IMG/VR virus record: IMGVR_UViG_3300028840_001136
Span: 1 to 26,315 of that record
Length of the DNA: 26,315 bases
Direction: 5' to 3' (one strand)
DNA from: a virus
Position 1 is the first letter of the stretch. Each line of letters opens with the position of its first letter. Positions 16,869-22,628 of this stretch are shown in pieces. Below the pieces are notes generated by a model. The model was given only the letters and a program-made list of their open reading frames with translations, did not search any database and was not told the DNA's origin. The position numbers were made by a program, and so were the translations under genes.

Positions 16869-17780
16869 AGTTAAACTCCCTTGTTGTAGTAAATAGTTAA
16901 GTTTCCCGCCGGCGACCAGGTTGGCCGCCCGCGTGTAGGCCATGGCAAAATTACCGACATGGTCCACCAGGCCGGCGTCCGCCGCCTGCTGGCCGATAAA
17001 AATTCGCCCATCGGCCATATCTGAAAGGACCGCCGCCACTTCGACGTCGCGGTTGCGCGCGACGGTTTCCACAAAAATTGTATATAGATAATCCAACTCG
17101 GCCTGGAAGGTCTCCCGCGCCAGGTCGCTCAGCGGCTCGTCCGGGTTGCCCAGGGCCTTGTACTTGCCGGCCGTCAGATAAGTCACGTCGATGCCGGTTT
17201 TCTGATTGTAGACGCTCCAATCCTCGTGCACCATCAGCACCCCGATCGAGCCCACCATGGCCGTGGCACCGGCCACGATCTCGCTGGCGGCCGATCCCAG
17301 CTCGTAGGCCGCGCTGGCCATCATGCCGTCGGCATAGGCCACGATCGGTTTTTGGCCGCGGGCCTCGAAAATCAGGTCCACGGTTTCTTCCAGGCCGTTG
17401 ACCACCCCGCCCGGTGAATCGACGCGCAGCGCCAGTGCCGCCACCTCGTCATCGGCCAGGGCGGCCTTGACGGCGGCCTGGATGTAGGCGTAGGAAGTCC
17501 CTCCAAAAAACCATAGCGCCAGGCTCTCGCGCTTCATCAGTGGGCCGGCTATGGTGATCACGGCCGTATCTCCGTACAGGCTGTATAGATCCTTTTCGGT
17601 GCTTTTTTCCGGCAGCTCCGCGGCAAACTTCGTCAGGCCGCCGGAAATGCTCTCAAGGCACAGCCGGCGATACATTTCCTCAAATGCCGGCGGGTGGATC
17701 GGCCACATCTGCCCCTTACAGAATTCGCTCAGGTTTAAATCGGGTGTTATAAAATCATTTTGGCTTTTCTTCGGGCTCAT
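16470..17780 (-). CDS. Capsid maturation protease, S49 (SppA/lambda C-like), with C-terminal scaffold region
   Basis: The 436-aa protein starts at ATG 17780, with GGAGG 9 nt upstream, and overlaps the portal gene by 26 bp. The S49 fold is clear: RVDSPGGVV (residues 119-127), DGMMASAAYELGSAA with nucleophile Ser156, GSIGVLM (177-183) and GKYKALGNP with the likely base Lys206 or Lys208. Residues 305-436 are helical and acidic, then Pro/Glu-rich, like a scaffold domain. In lambda the C protease shares its end with the Nu3 scaffold, and the same layout is seen here. The enzyme acts inside the procapsid. Confidence 0.9.
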   Translation of the reverse strand: MSPKKSQNDFITPDLNLSEFCKGQMWPIHPPAFEEMYRRLCLESISGGLTKFAAELPEKSTEKDLYSLYGDTAVITIAGPLMKRESLALWFFGGTSYAYIQAAVKAALADDEVAALALRVDSPGGVVNGLEETVDLIFEARGQKPIVAYADGMMASAAYELGSAASEIVAGATAMVGSIGVLMVHEDWSVYNQKTGIDVTYLTAGKYKALGNPDEPLSDLARETFQAELDYLYTIFVETVARNRDVEVAAVLSDMADGRIFIGQQAADAGLVDHVGNFAMAYTRAANLVAGGKLNYLLQQGSLTMEKSKETQITLDLLKSEAPELVRQIEDEAIAVGHETGHAAGIIAERERVLEILGAEADPVQTLVAISDGTPADAAFKAFYEAEKAKRATGLAEMAAAAPEPAGTEEPQNNNPATETPENKRQSWRPASGPAL

Positions 17781-19287
17781 CGTCTGAATCCTCCGCGCCC
17801 TTGGCGCTGTGGTAAATGGTCACCCGGCGACTATCGATGGCGGTGCGCTCGCGCGCCAGCTGGTCCAGGTTTTCCTCCCAGTCGTCTCCCTGGGCCGCGG
17901 CCTCCTTGGCCAAGGTGCTCAATCCGTAATCGATCGCCTTGCGGCTCGCCTCGACCTCCTTGACCGGATCGACCCAGCCCCAGCCGCCGCCGATCCAGGC
18001 CGCACGGGTATATTCATGATAATATTTGTAAAAATCCGGCGCGTCGAACTCGCCCCGCAGATAGGCCTCCTCGATCACCAGCTGCCAGATCGGATGGCAA
18101 AACTTGGACGCCAGCCAGCCGCGCCAGGTTTTAAACACCCGCCGGCCTTCGAGCAGGGACGCCCGCGCGCTGGAGTAATTGGTTTTGGAAAAGTCTTTTA
18201 CCAACAGCTCGTAAGGCAGTCCCAGGGCCACCCCGATCAGCCGCAGGATCGACTCCACAAAGGGCGCGAACGAATCGCCCGGCCGCTTGGGATCGACCAC
18301 GTTGATCGACTCGCCCATCCCCAGCCGTGCGATCAGCCCCGGTGTCAGCTCCTGAACTGTTGAATCGCTCGAACTTTCCCTGCCGGTCAGCCCAAACTGC
18401 TGGTCCTTGCTGATAAACACGCTCAAGCAGGCCGCCACCCGCGCCGCCACGATCTCGGCCTCCAGGTAGTTGGCCAGATCCTGAAAATAAGTCAGCACCG
18501 GCGCAAAAAAAGGAATGCCGCGCATTTGTCCCGGCCGCCGCGTCGGAAATACGTGCAATATCTTGGGCCGGCCGGCGCGGTCCCGCGCCGGTACGGTCAG
18601 GTATTCGGTAAGGGAATTGGCCTTGCGGATGTAGTAGGTCTGAGGCTCGCCGCGCCGGCCGGGTTTGATGCCGTGCTGCACCGATTTGTCGATCCGGGCC
18701 CGGTTGCCCGGCGTCGCCAGTCGCTCGGACTCCAGCAGCTCGATGCAGCGCCCGTAGGGCCGCCATGATTCTTGAGCCCAGGTCGGCAGGGCGATAATCT
18801 CGCCGTCCTCGACGGTTTTTAACAGCGCCACAAACTGCAGCTCGTCAAAGCTCAACCGGTTGTCGGCCGAGGCCAGCGGCGCCCACTTGGCAAACGCCGC
18901 CTCGGCCTGCAGCTGCAAATCGCCGCCGCGGCTTTCGGATATGCCTAAAATTTTATAGGGAATTCGACTCTGGGGCTTGAGCCCGCTGCCCACGATGTTG
19001 TGGGCCATGGTGTCGCTGGCGCCCGCCGCGACCGGGTGGTTGCGGTTGGCGTCGCGGCTGCGGATGCGCAGTAATGATAATTCATAGCCTGACGGCGTCT
19101 GGCCGCTGCCGCGCGCCGCGCTGATCCAGTCGGTCCTCAGGGTGGTCTGGTCAGCCCCTTTGTACTGGGTCGCATAGGACAGCATCTCGCGCTTGACGGT
19201 TCGCTGCAAGGCCCAGGACGGCGACAGATAGCCGATGATCCTATCCAGACGGCTGGCCGGTGTGGCGGCCGCTGGTTGGCCCATCAT
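17755..19287 (-). CDS. Portal protein (lambda B family)
   Basis: The 510-aa protein starts at ATG 19287 behind AAGGAG, overlapping the gpW-like stop by 4 bp. The N-terminal third (LRTDWISAARGSGQTPSGYE, LRIRSRDANRNHPVAAGAS, DTMAHNIVGSGLKPQSRI) and the region near residues 310-360 (PGLIARLGMGESINVVDPKR, LIGVALGLPYELLVKDFSKT) are hallmarks of lambda-type portals. So is the end (AWIGGGWGWVDPVKEVEASR). It forms the dodecameric DNA channel at the head vertex and docks the terminase. The length is close to the family norm of about 500-530. Confidence 0.93.
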   Translation of the reverse strand: MMGQPAAATPASRLDRIIGYLSPSWALQRTVKREMLSYATQYKGADQTTLRTDWISAARGSGQTPSGYELSLLRIRSRDANRNHPVAAGASDTMAHNIVGSGLKPQSRIPYKILGISESRGGDLQLQAEAAFAKWAPLASADNRLSFDELQFVALLKTVEDGEIIALPTWAQESWRPYGRCIELLESERLATPGNRARIDKSVQHGIKPGRRGEPQTYYIRKANSLTEYLTVPARDRAGRPKILHVFPTRRPGQMRGIPFFAPVLTYFQDLANYLEAEIVAARVAACLSVFISKDQQFGLTGRESSSDSTVQELTPGLIARLGMGESINVVDPKRPGDSFAPFVESILRLIGVALGLPYELLVKDFSKTNYSSARASLLEGRRVFKTWRGWLASKFCHPIWQLVIEEAYLRGEFDAPDFYKYYHEYTRAAWIGGGWGWVDPVKEVEASRKAIDYGLSTLAKEAAAQGDDWEENLDQLARERTAIDSRRVTIYHSAKGAEDSDDEPEEKPK

Positions 19288-19502
19288 GACGGCTCCTTGA
19301 ACGATGCGGTCTGCAAAAAGCCGGCGGTGCCCGCGTTGATGTCGGCCGTGATCAGATTGCGTAGTCTCTGCAGTTTGTCCAGATCGGCGGCCTGATAGCG
19401 GATTGTCTTGCCGGCGATCTCGACCTCGACCACGCGTTCGCCCGAGGCGATGGCCACCATGGCCGCTTCGACGGCTGTGAGATTTGCTGCGGTAAACGCC
19501 AT
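19284..19502 (-). CDS. Head-tail joining protein, gpW-like
   Basis: The 72-aa protein starts at ATG 19502, with AGAGGG 8 nt upstream; earlier in-frame codons overlap the preceding gene. It has the gpW layout of two helices around a beta hairpin (LTAVEAAMVAIASGERVVEV, AGKTIRYQAADLDKLQRLRN). The length is close to lambda W (about 68 aa). It lies immediately before the portal, as W does before B. Confidence 0.85.
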   Translation of the reverse strand: MAFTAANLTAVEAAMVAIASGERVVEVEIAGKTIRYQAADLDKLQRLRNLITADINAGTAGFLQTASFKEPS

Positions 19503-19516
19503 AAATTCAACCCTCT

Positions 19517-19765
19517 TTAAACGGCCAGTGGCTTGCGCCAGTATTGGCAATTTGATTTTGGTTTTTTCGGATCCAGCTCGATGCGCAGTTTATAACAGCG
19601 CCGCCCGTCGGCCGACTTCCAGTCCGGCGTCCGGCAGGTGGTGCAGTTTTTTCTTTTCGCCCGCGCGGCCGGCTTTTTTCCCGCGCGCCGGTTTAGATCC
19701 GCCGCCGCCCGCAACTGCTCGGCCGCGATGTCGATGTCGGCCAGGGCCGCGTCCGGAATTGTCAT
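19517..19765 (-). CDS. Small Cys-containing protein upstream of gpW
   Basis: The start is taken as ATG 19765 (MTIPDAALADIDIAAEQLRA), with GAG about 10 nt upstream. An ATG at 19801 is directly preceded by a T-run and has no ribosome binding site. The product is an Ala-rich helix, then a basic linker (RRAGKKPAARAKRK), then CTTC...C...C in the last 40 residues, which may bind zinc. I do not recognise a family. It is the first gene after the accessory island and reads into the head operon. Confidence 0.6.
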   Translation of the reverse strand: MTIPDAALADIDIAAEQLRAAADLNRRAGKKPAARAKRKNCTTCRTPDWKSADGRRCYKLRIELDPKKPKSNCQYWRKPLAV

Positions 19766-19805
19766 GGAATCATCTCGATTGCCCTTCGACTGCTCAGCCA
19801 TAAAA

Positions 19806-19890
19806 AAAACCCATGATACGGTAGTTTTTAAAAAATAAACCCCAAAATATGGTAGCCTTTTGATTGTACTGCCACCATATCATGGGGTTT
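19806..19890 (-). terminator. Two mutually exclusive hairpins sharing one 5' arm
   Basis: On the minus strand one arm (19890-19872) can pair with 19855-19837, followed by ATTTTTT. It can instead pair with 19824-19806, followed by a further T-run just before 19801. The three 19-bp copies differ at only a few positions. The first hairpin also ends in TTTTT on the plus strand. It is either a terminator between the cassette island and the head operon or an attenuator-like switch. Confidence 0.6.
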
Positions 19891-19955
19891 TTGGACGAAT
19901 CTGGAATTGTACCGGAAAAAGACGGATTAGACCCGGAAAATGGTCGTTAAATTAC

Positions 19956-19987
19956 TTGACATAAATTTTGCGGGCAAAATTTATATT
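19956..19987 (+). promoter_or_regulatory. Promoter-like hexamers overlapping an 11-bp perfect palindrome
   Basis: TTGACA at 19956-19961 and TTTATA at 19980-19985 are spaced by 18 bp. Between and over them lies ATAAATTTTGC-GG-GCAAAATTTAT (19961-19984), an 11-bp inverted repeat that could be an operator. A transcript would run on the plus strand, opposite to the cassettes. The same palindrome could instead be a weak hairpin. Confidence 0.4.
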
Positions 19988-20001
19988 GATTTAAGAAAGC
20001 T

Positions 20002-20116
20002 GGCTAACGTTGGGCATGACTTGCCGGGACGGTTTGGCCGGATGCGACTTTTAACATGCACAAACCTACGAAGCCGCTACGATTCCCGGTCAAGTCCATG
20101 CCGCTTGTTATATGCC
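20002..20116 (-). repeat. attC recombination site (integron cassette type), site 1, 115 bp
   Basis: On the minus strand: R'' GGCATATAAC, 5-nt spacer AAGCG, L'' GCAT-G-GACTTG-A-CCGGGA, a 54-nt variable centre, L' TCCCGGCAAGTCATGC, 5-nt spacer CCAAC, and R' GTTAGCC. L'' and L' form 16 base pairs with two extrahelical bases in L'' only. This is exactly the attC plan. R'' is the perfect complement of the R' of the preceding site (GTTATATGC), so both belong to the same small cassette. Confidence 0.85.
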
Positions 20117-20188
20117 AGGGCAGCTTTTGACTATGTTGCCTAGGACATGCCTTTTGCTTTACTAATTTCGCCCCGGCAAATCTATAAA
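20117..20188 (-). other. ORF-less gene cassette body between attC sites 1 and 2
   Basis: The unit from the crossover G/TT at 20197 to that at 20008 is 189 bp. It consists of 72 bp of unique AT-rich DNA plus its own attC. No start codon with a ribosome binding site or reasonable ORF is seen on either strand. Its start GTTATATGCT and end GGCATATAAC are complementary. ORF-less cassettes are known in integrons; this one may carry a promoter or RNA. Confidence 0.65.
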
Positions 20189-20251
20189 GCATATAACGAT
20201 TAGCTGAGCCGCCCTGCTTTTCGGGTCGGCTCAAGCGGCTGGTTGTGTGCC
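20189..20251 (-). repeat. attC recombination site, site 2, after the HNH gene
   Basis: On the minus strand: R'' GGCACACAAC, spacer CAGCC, L'' GCT-T-GAGCCG-A-CCC, 8-nt loop, L' GGGCGGCTCAGC, spacer TAATC, R' GTTATATGC. The stem is 12 bp with two extrahelical bases (T and A) six bases apart, as in site 1. Both spacers are exactly 5 nt. It begins 21 nt after the HNH stop. R'' is the complement of the R' GTTGTGTG at 21624-21617, which marks the start of the same cassette. Confidence 0.88.
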
Positions 20252-20272
20252 GAAATTATATTAACATTCGTT

Positions 20273-20479
20273 TTATTCAAACCCATTTGACTTACGACGA
20301 TTACAGTCAGCATGAGTAATTCTCAAATTACTAACGTGGTTGGTCCCGCCTTTCGATTTTGGTATAAAATGATCGATTTGTAGCTCACCGCTCAATTTAC
20401 ACCAGCATATAGGGCATCTACCGGATTGCATCTTGGCCAGCTTCAGGCGTTTGCCTGGACTCATTTTCAAACGGCGCAT
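20273..20479 (-). CDS. Small HNH endonuclease
   Basis: The start is taken at ATG 20479, where GGAG lies 9 nt upstream; the ATG at 20488 directly abuts that GGAG. The 68-aa protein shows CPICWCKL, then LQIDHFIPKSKGG with the His-His/Asp core, then NLRITHADCNRRKS. These are the two Cys pairs and the HNH box of a zinc-stabilised beta-beta-alpha-metal nuclease. HNH proteins often lie next to terminase genes and aid packaging in HK97-type phages. Here the gene is the last one of an attC-bounded cassette, so it may be a passenger. It overlaps the end of the 195-aa gene. Confidence 0.85.
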   Translation of the reverse strand: MRRLKMSPGKRLKLAKMQSGRCPICWCKLSGELQIDHFIPKSKGGTNHVSNLRITHADCNRRKSNGFE

Positions 20480-21005
20480 TTTCGACATCTCCGAAAGTTA
20501 AATCTTTTGGGTTGTAGCCATGGATTCCGGCCATATCAATAAGCCTATCAGCACGCTGCAGCTGTTCTTTAATCATTTCTGCCTTATTCTCTTTTTGCTC
20601 CCAAGCCTTCGCTAATTCGTCAGCTTCTTTTCGAGTCTGCTTTAAAAAGCCATCTAAAATTTCACGACCGTCAACCAGCGAAACTTCACGGTAATGTTTC
20701 TTTTTGTTGCCTATAAACATAAACTTGGGCAGCTTAAATGCCGGCTCATTGAATAAGCTCATTTGACGGGTTTCTATCCAGCGATTAGGATCCCTGGTAG
20801 AATCTCGATCCATTGCATCCAGCTTTTGGTTAACTGTATTCAATGTCAAAGTTACAAACACACTGTCCCTGTCCATTCCAGGCCAATTATCCTCAATTAC
20901 CTTGTCGATATGGATATTTCTATCATCGACATCGGAGAATAGAATCCTTTGCTTTTGCACATCGTTAGCGAATTGTTCGGCAGTTTTATCTATCTGGTAG
21001 TTCAT
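20418..21005 (-). CDS. Unknown 195-aa protein in the cassette
   Basis: The start overlaps the previous stop (ATGA) behind GGAGGTCAAGAA. The product is acidic and helical. It begins MNYQIDKTAEQFANDVQKQR, has a central segment (FVTLTLNTVNQKLDAMDRDS, FKLPKFMFIGNKKKHYREVS), and a C-terminal coiled-coil stretch (ETRKEADELAKAWEQKENKA). I do not recognise a family. It is translated with the 200-aa gene upstream and the HNH gene downstream, all inside one attC-bounded unit of low G+C. A partner of the upstream DNA-binding-like protein is possible. Confidence 0.75.
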   Translation of the reverse strand: MNYQIDKTAEQFANDVQKQRILFSDVDDRNIHIDKVIEDNWPGMDRDSVFVTLTLNTVNQKLDAMDRDSTRDPNRWIETRQMSLFNEPAFKLPKFMFIGNKKKHYREVSLVDGREILDGFLKQTRKEADELAKAWEQKENKAEMIKEQLQRADRLIDMAGIHGYNPKDLTFGDVENAPFENESRQTPEAGQDAIR

Positions 21006-21601
21006 TTCTTGACCTCCGCAATTTTTTTATTGATAAATAATGAAACTTTTTCCCAGCGGTTGCATAGTTCAATTAATTTATTTTCCGGTATAAATGTCGC
21101 GGTTTTTTCCTCCACTGACAAATCAATACGCTTTTCGATAATTCTTATGGCGCCTAGAATAACCCCGTACATCATGGATGCCTGCAAATCAGGATTGTTT
21201 TTAATATGCTGCTTATTTTTCTTTTCCAGTTCTAAATATTCTTCTTCTTTTTTGTGAAGTTCTCCGATTTTTTTATTTAATTCGATTATTAAATGCTGTT
21301 TACTTAGTGTGCCAGCACCTTCACGCTTACCGCCCCTATATGTTCCATCCTTCGATTTTTGTTTGATACATTCAGAAGTATCTGTTTTAACTTTATTTTT
21401 TTTACTTGGGACATTTGTCCCAAGACTATTTCTTGCTCTTAAATCTTTTTTTCTTATTGTCTCTGGCTCAACATCCCGGCCCAATGCCTCAGAAAAAATC
21501 CCGGCCAACCACTTGGCCGCCTCATTGCGAGACATCCCATTTGCGGTGCATTCATCAATTTCTTTTTTCACTTCAAACTTACATATTTCAGAAATTGCCA
21601 T
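21002..21601 (-). CDS. Unknown 199-aa protein with HTH-like N-terminus and coiled coil
   Basis: The start is taken at the second ATG (21601), with GGAG 6 nt upstream. Residues 1-55 (NGMSRNEAAKWLAGIFSEAL, VEPETIRKKDLRARN) look like a DNA-binding helical segment. Then comes YRGGKREGAG, a short basic Gly-rich motif often found in phage DNA-binding proteins. It is followed by a Lys/Glu coiled coil (LNKKIGELHKKEEEYLELEK). It starts 13-16 nt after the R' of attC site 3, the usual distance for a cassette's first gene. The function is unknown; replication or regulation is possible. Confidence 0.75.
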   Translation of the reverse strand: MAISEICKFEVKKEIDECTANGMSRNEAAKWLAGIFSEALGRDVEPETIRKKDLRARNSLGTNVPSKKNKVKTDTSECIKQKSKDGTYRGGKREGAGTLSKQHLIIELNKKIGELHKKEEEYLELEKKNKQHIKNNPDLQASMMYGVILGAIRIIEKRIDLSVEEKTATFIPENKLIELCNRWEKVSLFINKKIAEVKK

Positions 21602-21616
21602 CATTTACTCCATTTA

Positions 21617-21671
21617 CACACAACGTGCAGATCACTTGCGCTTTTTAGTCAAGTGAAACTGCTGGTTGGCG
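21617..21671 (-). repeat. attC recombination site, site 3
   Basis: On the minus strand: R'' CGCCAAC, spacer CAGCA, L'' GTT-T-CACTTG, 11-nt loop region, L' CAAGTG-ATC, spacer TGCAC, R' GTTGTGTG. An extra T lies at the same place in L'' as in sites 2 and 4. One mismatch is present in the outer L pair. The site begins 5 nt after the stop of the 68-aa Cys-rich gene. Its R' matches the R'' at the end of the next cassette. Confidence 0.75.
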
Positions 21672-21675
21672 AAAG

Positions 21676-21882
21676 TTATCGCCATATTTCACAGTCTCCA
21701 AAGCACCCATCATAACCGCAGTTATCGCAAGGGCCATAATCATCTGGATCAGCTTCCCACGGCGCACTTCCATATGCAAAGAATGTATCGCATAATGTGC
21801 AACGATACCCATAGTATTCTTCTTCCCATTTATGCTTGTTCCATTCACAAGTAAAAAAACCAGTGTCTTTATTTCGTTTCAT
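21676..21882 (-). CDS. Cys-rich 68-aa protein in a cassette
   Basis: The start is taken at ATG 21882 (MKRNKDTGFF) with GGAAAG upstream; the longer frame runs through an attC-like hairpin. It has cysteines as single or CxxC pairs (FTCEWNKHKW, RCTLCDTFFAY, YGPCDNCGYDGCFGDC) and many Tyr, Asp and Trp, so it probably binds one or two zinc ions. I know no family. It is followed within 5 nt by attC site 3. The previous site (21880-21928) has lost its R', so its start codon sits at the place of the old crossover. Confidence 0.7.
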   Translation of the reverse strand: MKRNKDTGFFTCEWNKHKWEEEYYGYRCTLCDTFFAYGSAPWEADPDDYGPCDNCGYDGCFGDCEIWR

Positions 21883-21928
21883 TTTCTTTCCGCTCACTTG
21901 CGAAGACAAGTGAAGCATTTGGTTGGCG
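21880..21928 (-). repeat. Degenerate attC site 4 without R'
   Basis: On the minus strand: R'' CGCCAAC, spacer CAAAT, L'' GCT-T-CACTTG, loop TCTTCG, L' CAAGTGAGC, then GGAAA and GAAAATG where R' should be. The L stem is a perfect 9 bp with one extrahelical T, as in site 2. The missing GTT suggests an inactivated site. The R'' 7-mer is identical to that of site 3. Confidence 0.65.
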
Positions 21929-21963
21929 TCATTGCCGTATATGCTTGATATTACGAGATAAAA

Positions 21964-22018
21964 AGCCAACCAGTAGTTAAGTAGTTTCTGTATAACTTCA
22001 AATTTGAGATGTTATGCC
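21964..22018 (-). repeat. Degenerate attC-like site 5 at the outer edge of the island
   Basis: GGCATAAC (22018-22011, minus) and GTTGGCT (21970-21964) fit R'' and R'. The inner stem is short: TT-G-AAGT pairs with ACTTAA, with one extra G. Spacers are irregular (9 and 6 nt). R' GTTGGC is the complement of the GCCAAC in R'' of sites 3 and 4. It starts 15 nt after the HTH gene and marks the upstream end of the island. Confidence 0.45.
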
Positions 22019-22032
22019 GCAATTACCTGCCT

Positions 22033-22248
22033 TTATTCCGCATCCCGGGGGATCTCGTTTTCGGCGTGCCGGGTAATCTGTTTGAAAAACTCGTCGATGT
22101 TTTCGCGGTGCGCATACCAGCGGTTATTGATCACCCGCGCCGGCAGCCCCATCTCGACAAATTGGTAAAACATCGGCTTCCCGATTTTCATGTAGTTTAA
22201 AATATCGCTTAGTCCGATCAGGGTTTTGCTGCCGTTTTTGTCGCCCAT
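22033..22248 (-). CDS. Small HTH DNA-binding protein (excisionase/MerR-like)
   Basis: The start is ATG 22248, where TAATG overlaps the stop of the 32-aa ORF; a GTG two codons earlier also exists. The 71-aa product has TLIGLSDILNYMKIGKPMFY, then QFVEMGLPARVINNRWYAHR, then ENIDEFFKQI, the standard layout of winged-helix excisionase-type proteins. It may control the accessory region or assist packaging, like a second Nu1-type HTH. It stands just upstream of the cassette island. Confidence 0.8.
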   Translation of the reverse strand: MGDKNGSKTLIGLSDILNYMKIGKPMFYQFVEMGLPARVINNRWYAHRENIDEFFKQITRHAENEIPRDAE

Positions 22249-22346
22249 TAGCACACCCGAAACAGCAATTCACAGGTTTCGCGGTTGTAGTTAAAATCAT
22301 TAAAGTCGGCCATCAGACAAATTAGCCAGATCCGATAGGTTTTCAC
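22248..22346 (-). CDS. 32-aa small ORF with GTG start and perfect Shine-Dalgarno
   Basis: AAAGGAGG lies 6 nt before a GTG at 22346, the best ribosome binding site in this part. The product is MKTYRIWLICLMADFNDFNY followed by a short Cys-containing end, with three Cys in all. Its stop overlaps the ATG of the HTH gene (TAATG). It could be a true small protein or a leader peptide that couples translation to the HTH gene. Confidence 0.55.
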   Translation of the reverse strand: MKTYRIWLICLMADFNDFNYNRETCELLFRVC

Positions 22347-22385
22347 TCTAAACCTCCTTTAACTCGTTAAATTTGCGTTAGACAG

Positions 22386-22628
22386 TTACAATGCACCCAG
22401 ATCCACGATCTTGAGCCCGTCATCGATGCTTTTCAAGCCCTTGTCGCTCGCGTTGTATAACCCGGACGCATCCTGGCCGAACGGCCGCGCCGGCATGCCA
22501 TAAATCCGGTCGGCGTATTCCATCCGCCGGCGGCAGGTGGCGCATGGATACCGCGCAAGTTTTTTATTAAGCCGTTTTAGATGAATCGGGCAGTCAATAC
22601 ACGGTGATTTTTCACAATCAATACCCAT
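22386..22628 (-). CDS. Cys-rich 80-aa protein following the large terminase
   Basis: The start overlaps the terminase stop (TAATG). Residues 5-40 hold five Cys in CEKSPCIDCPIH and CATCRRRMEYADRIYG, a likely zinc-binding pair of knuckles, then an acidic tail ending LKSIDDGLKIVDLGAL. I do not recognise the family. Tight coupling to the terminase suggests a packaging accessory role, which is inference. Confidence 0.7.
   Translation of the reverse strand: MGIDCEKSPCIDCPIHLKRLNKKLARYPCATCRRRMEYADRIYGMPARPFGQDASGLYNASDKGLKSIDDGLKIVDLGAL

Noticed and set aside
19940-20143. Plus-strand open frame of 67 codons downstream of the promoter-like site
   Set aside because: It begins before the proposed transcription start and crosses attC site 1, so it is probably a chance frame.
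20004-20234. Minus-strand open frame of 76 codons
   Set aside because: It runs through two attC sites and the ORF-less cassette, has no good ribosome binding site, and its protein shows no pattern.
20189-20251. Stem-loop considered as a tRNA or simple terminator
   Set aside because: It has no cloverleaf or T-run. The 5-nt spacers, extrahelical bases and R-box complementarity to the neighbouring sites fit attC much better.
22345-22388. GTCTAAC just after the 80-aa gene considered as another R'' box
   Set aside because: No L stems or matching R' follow within a usual attC length, so a chance 7-mer is likely.
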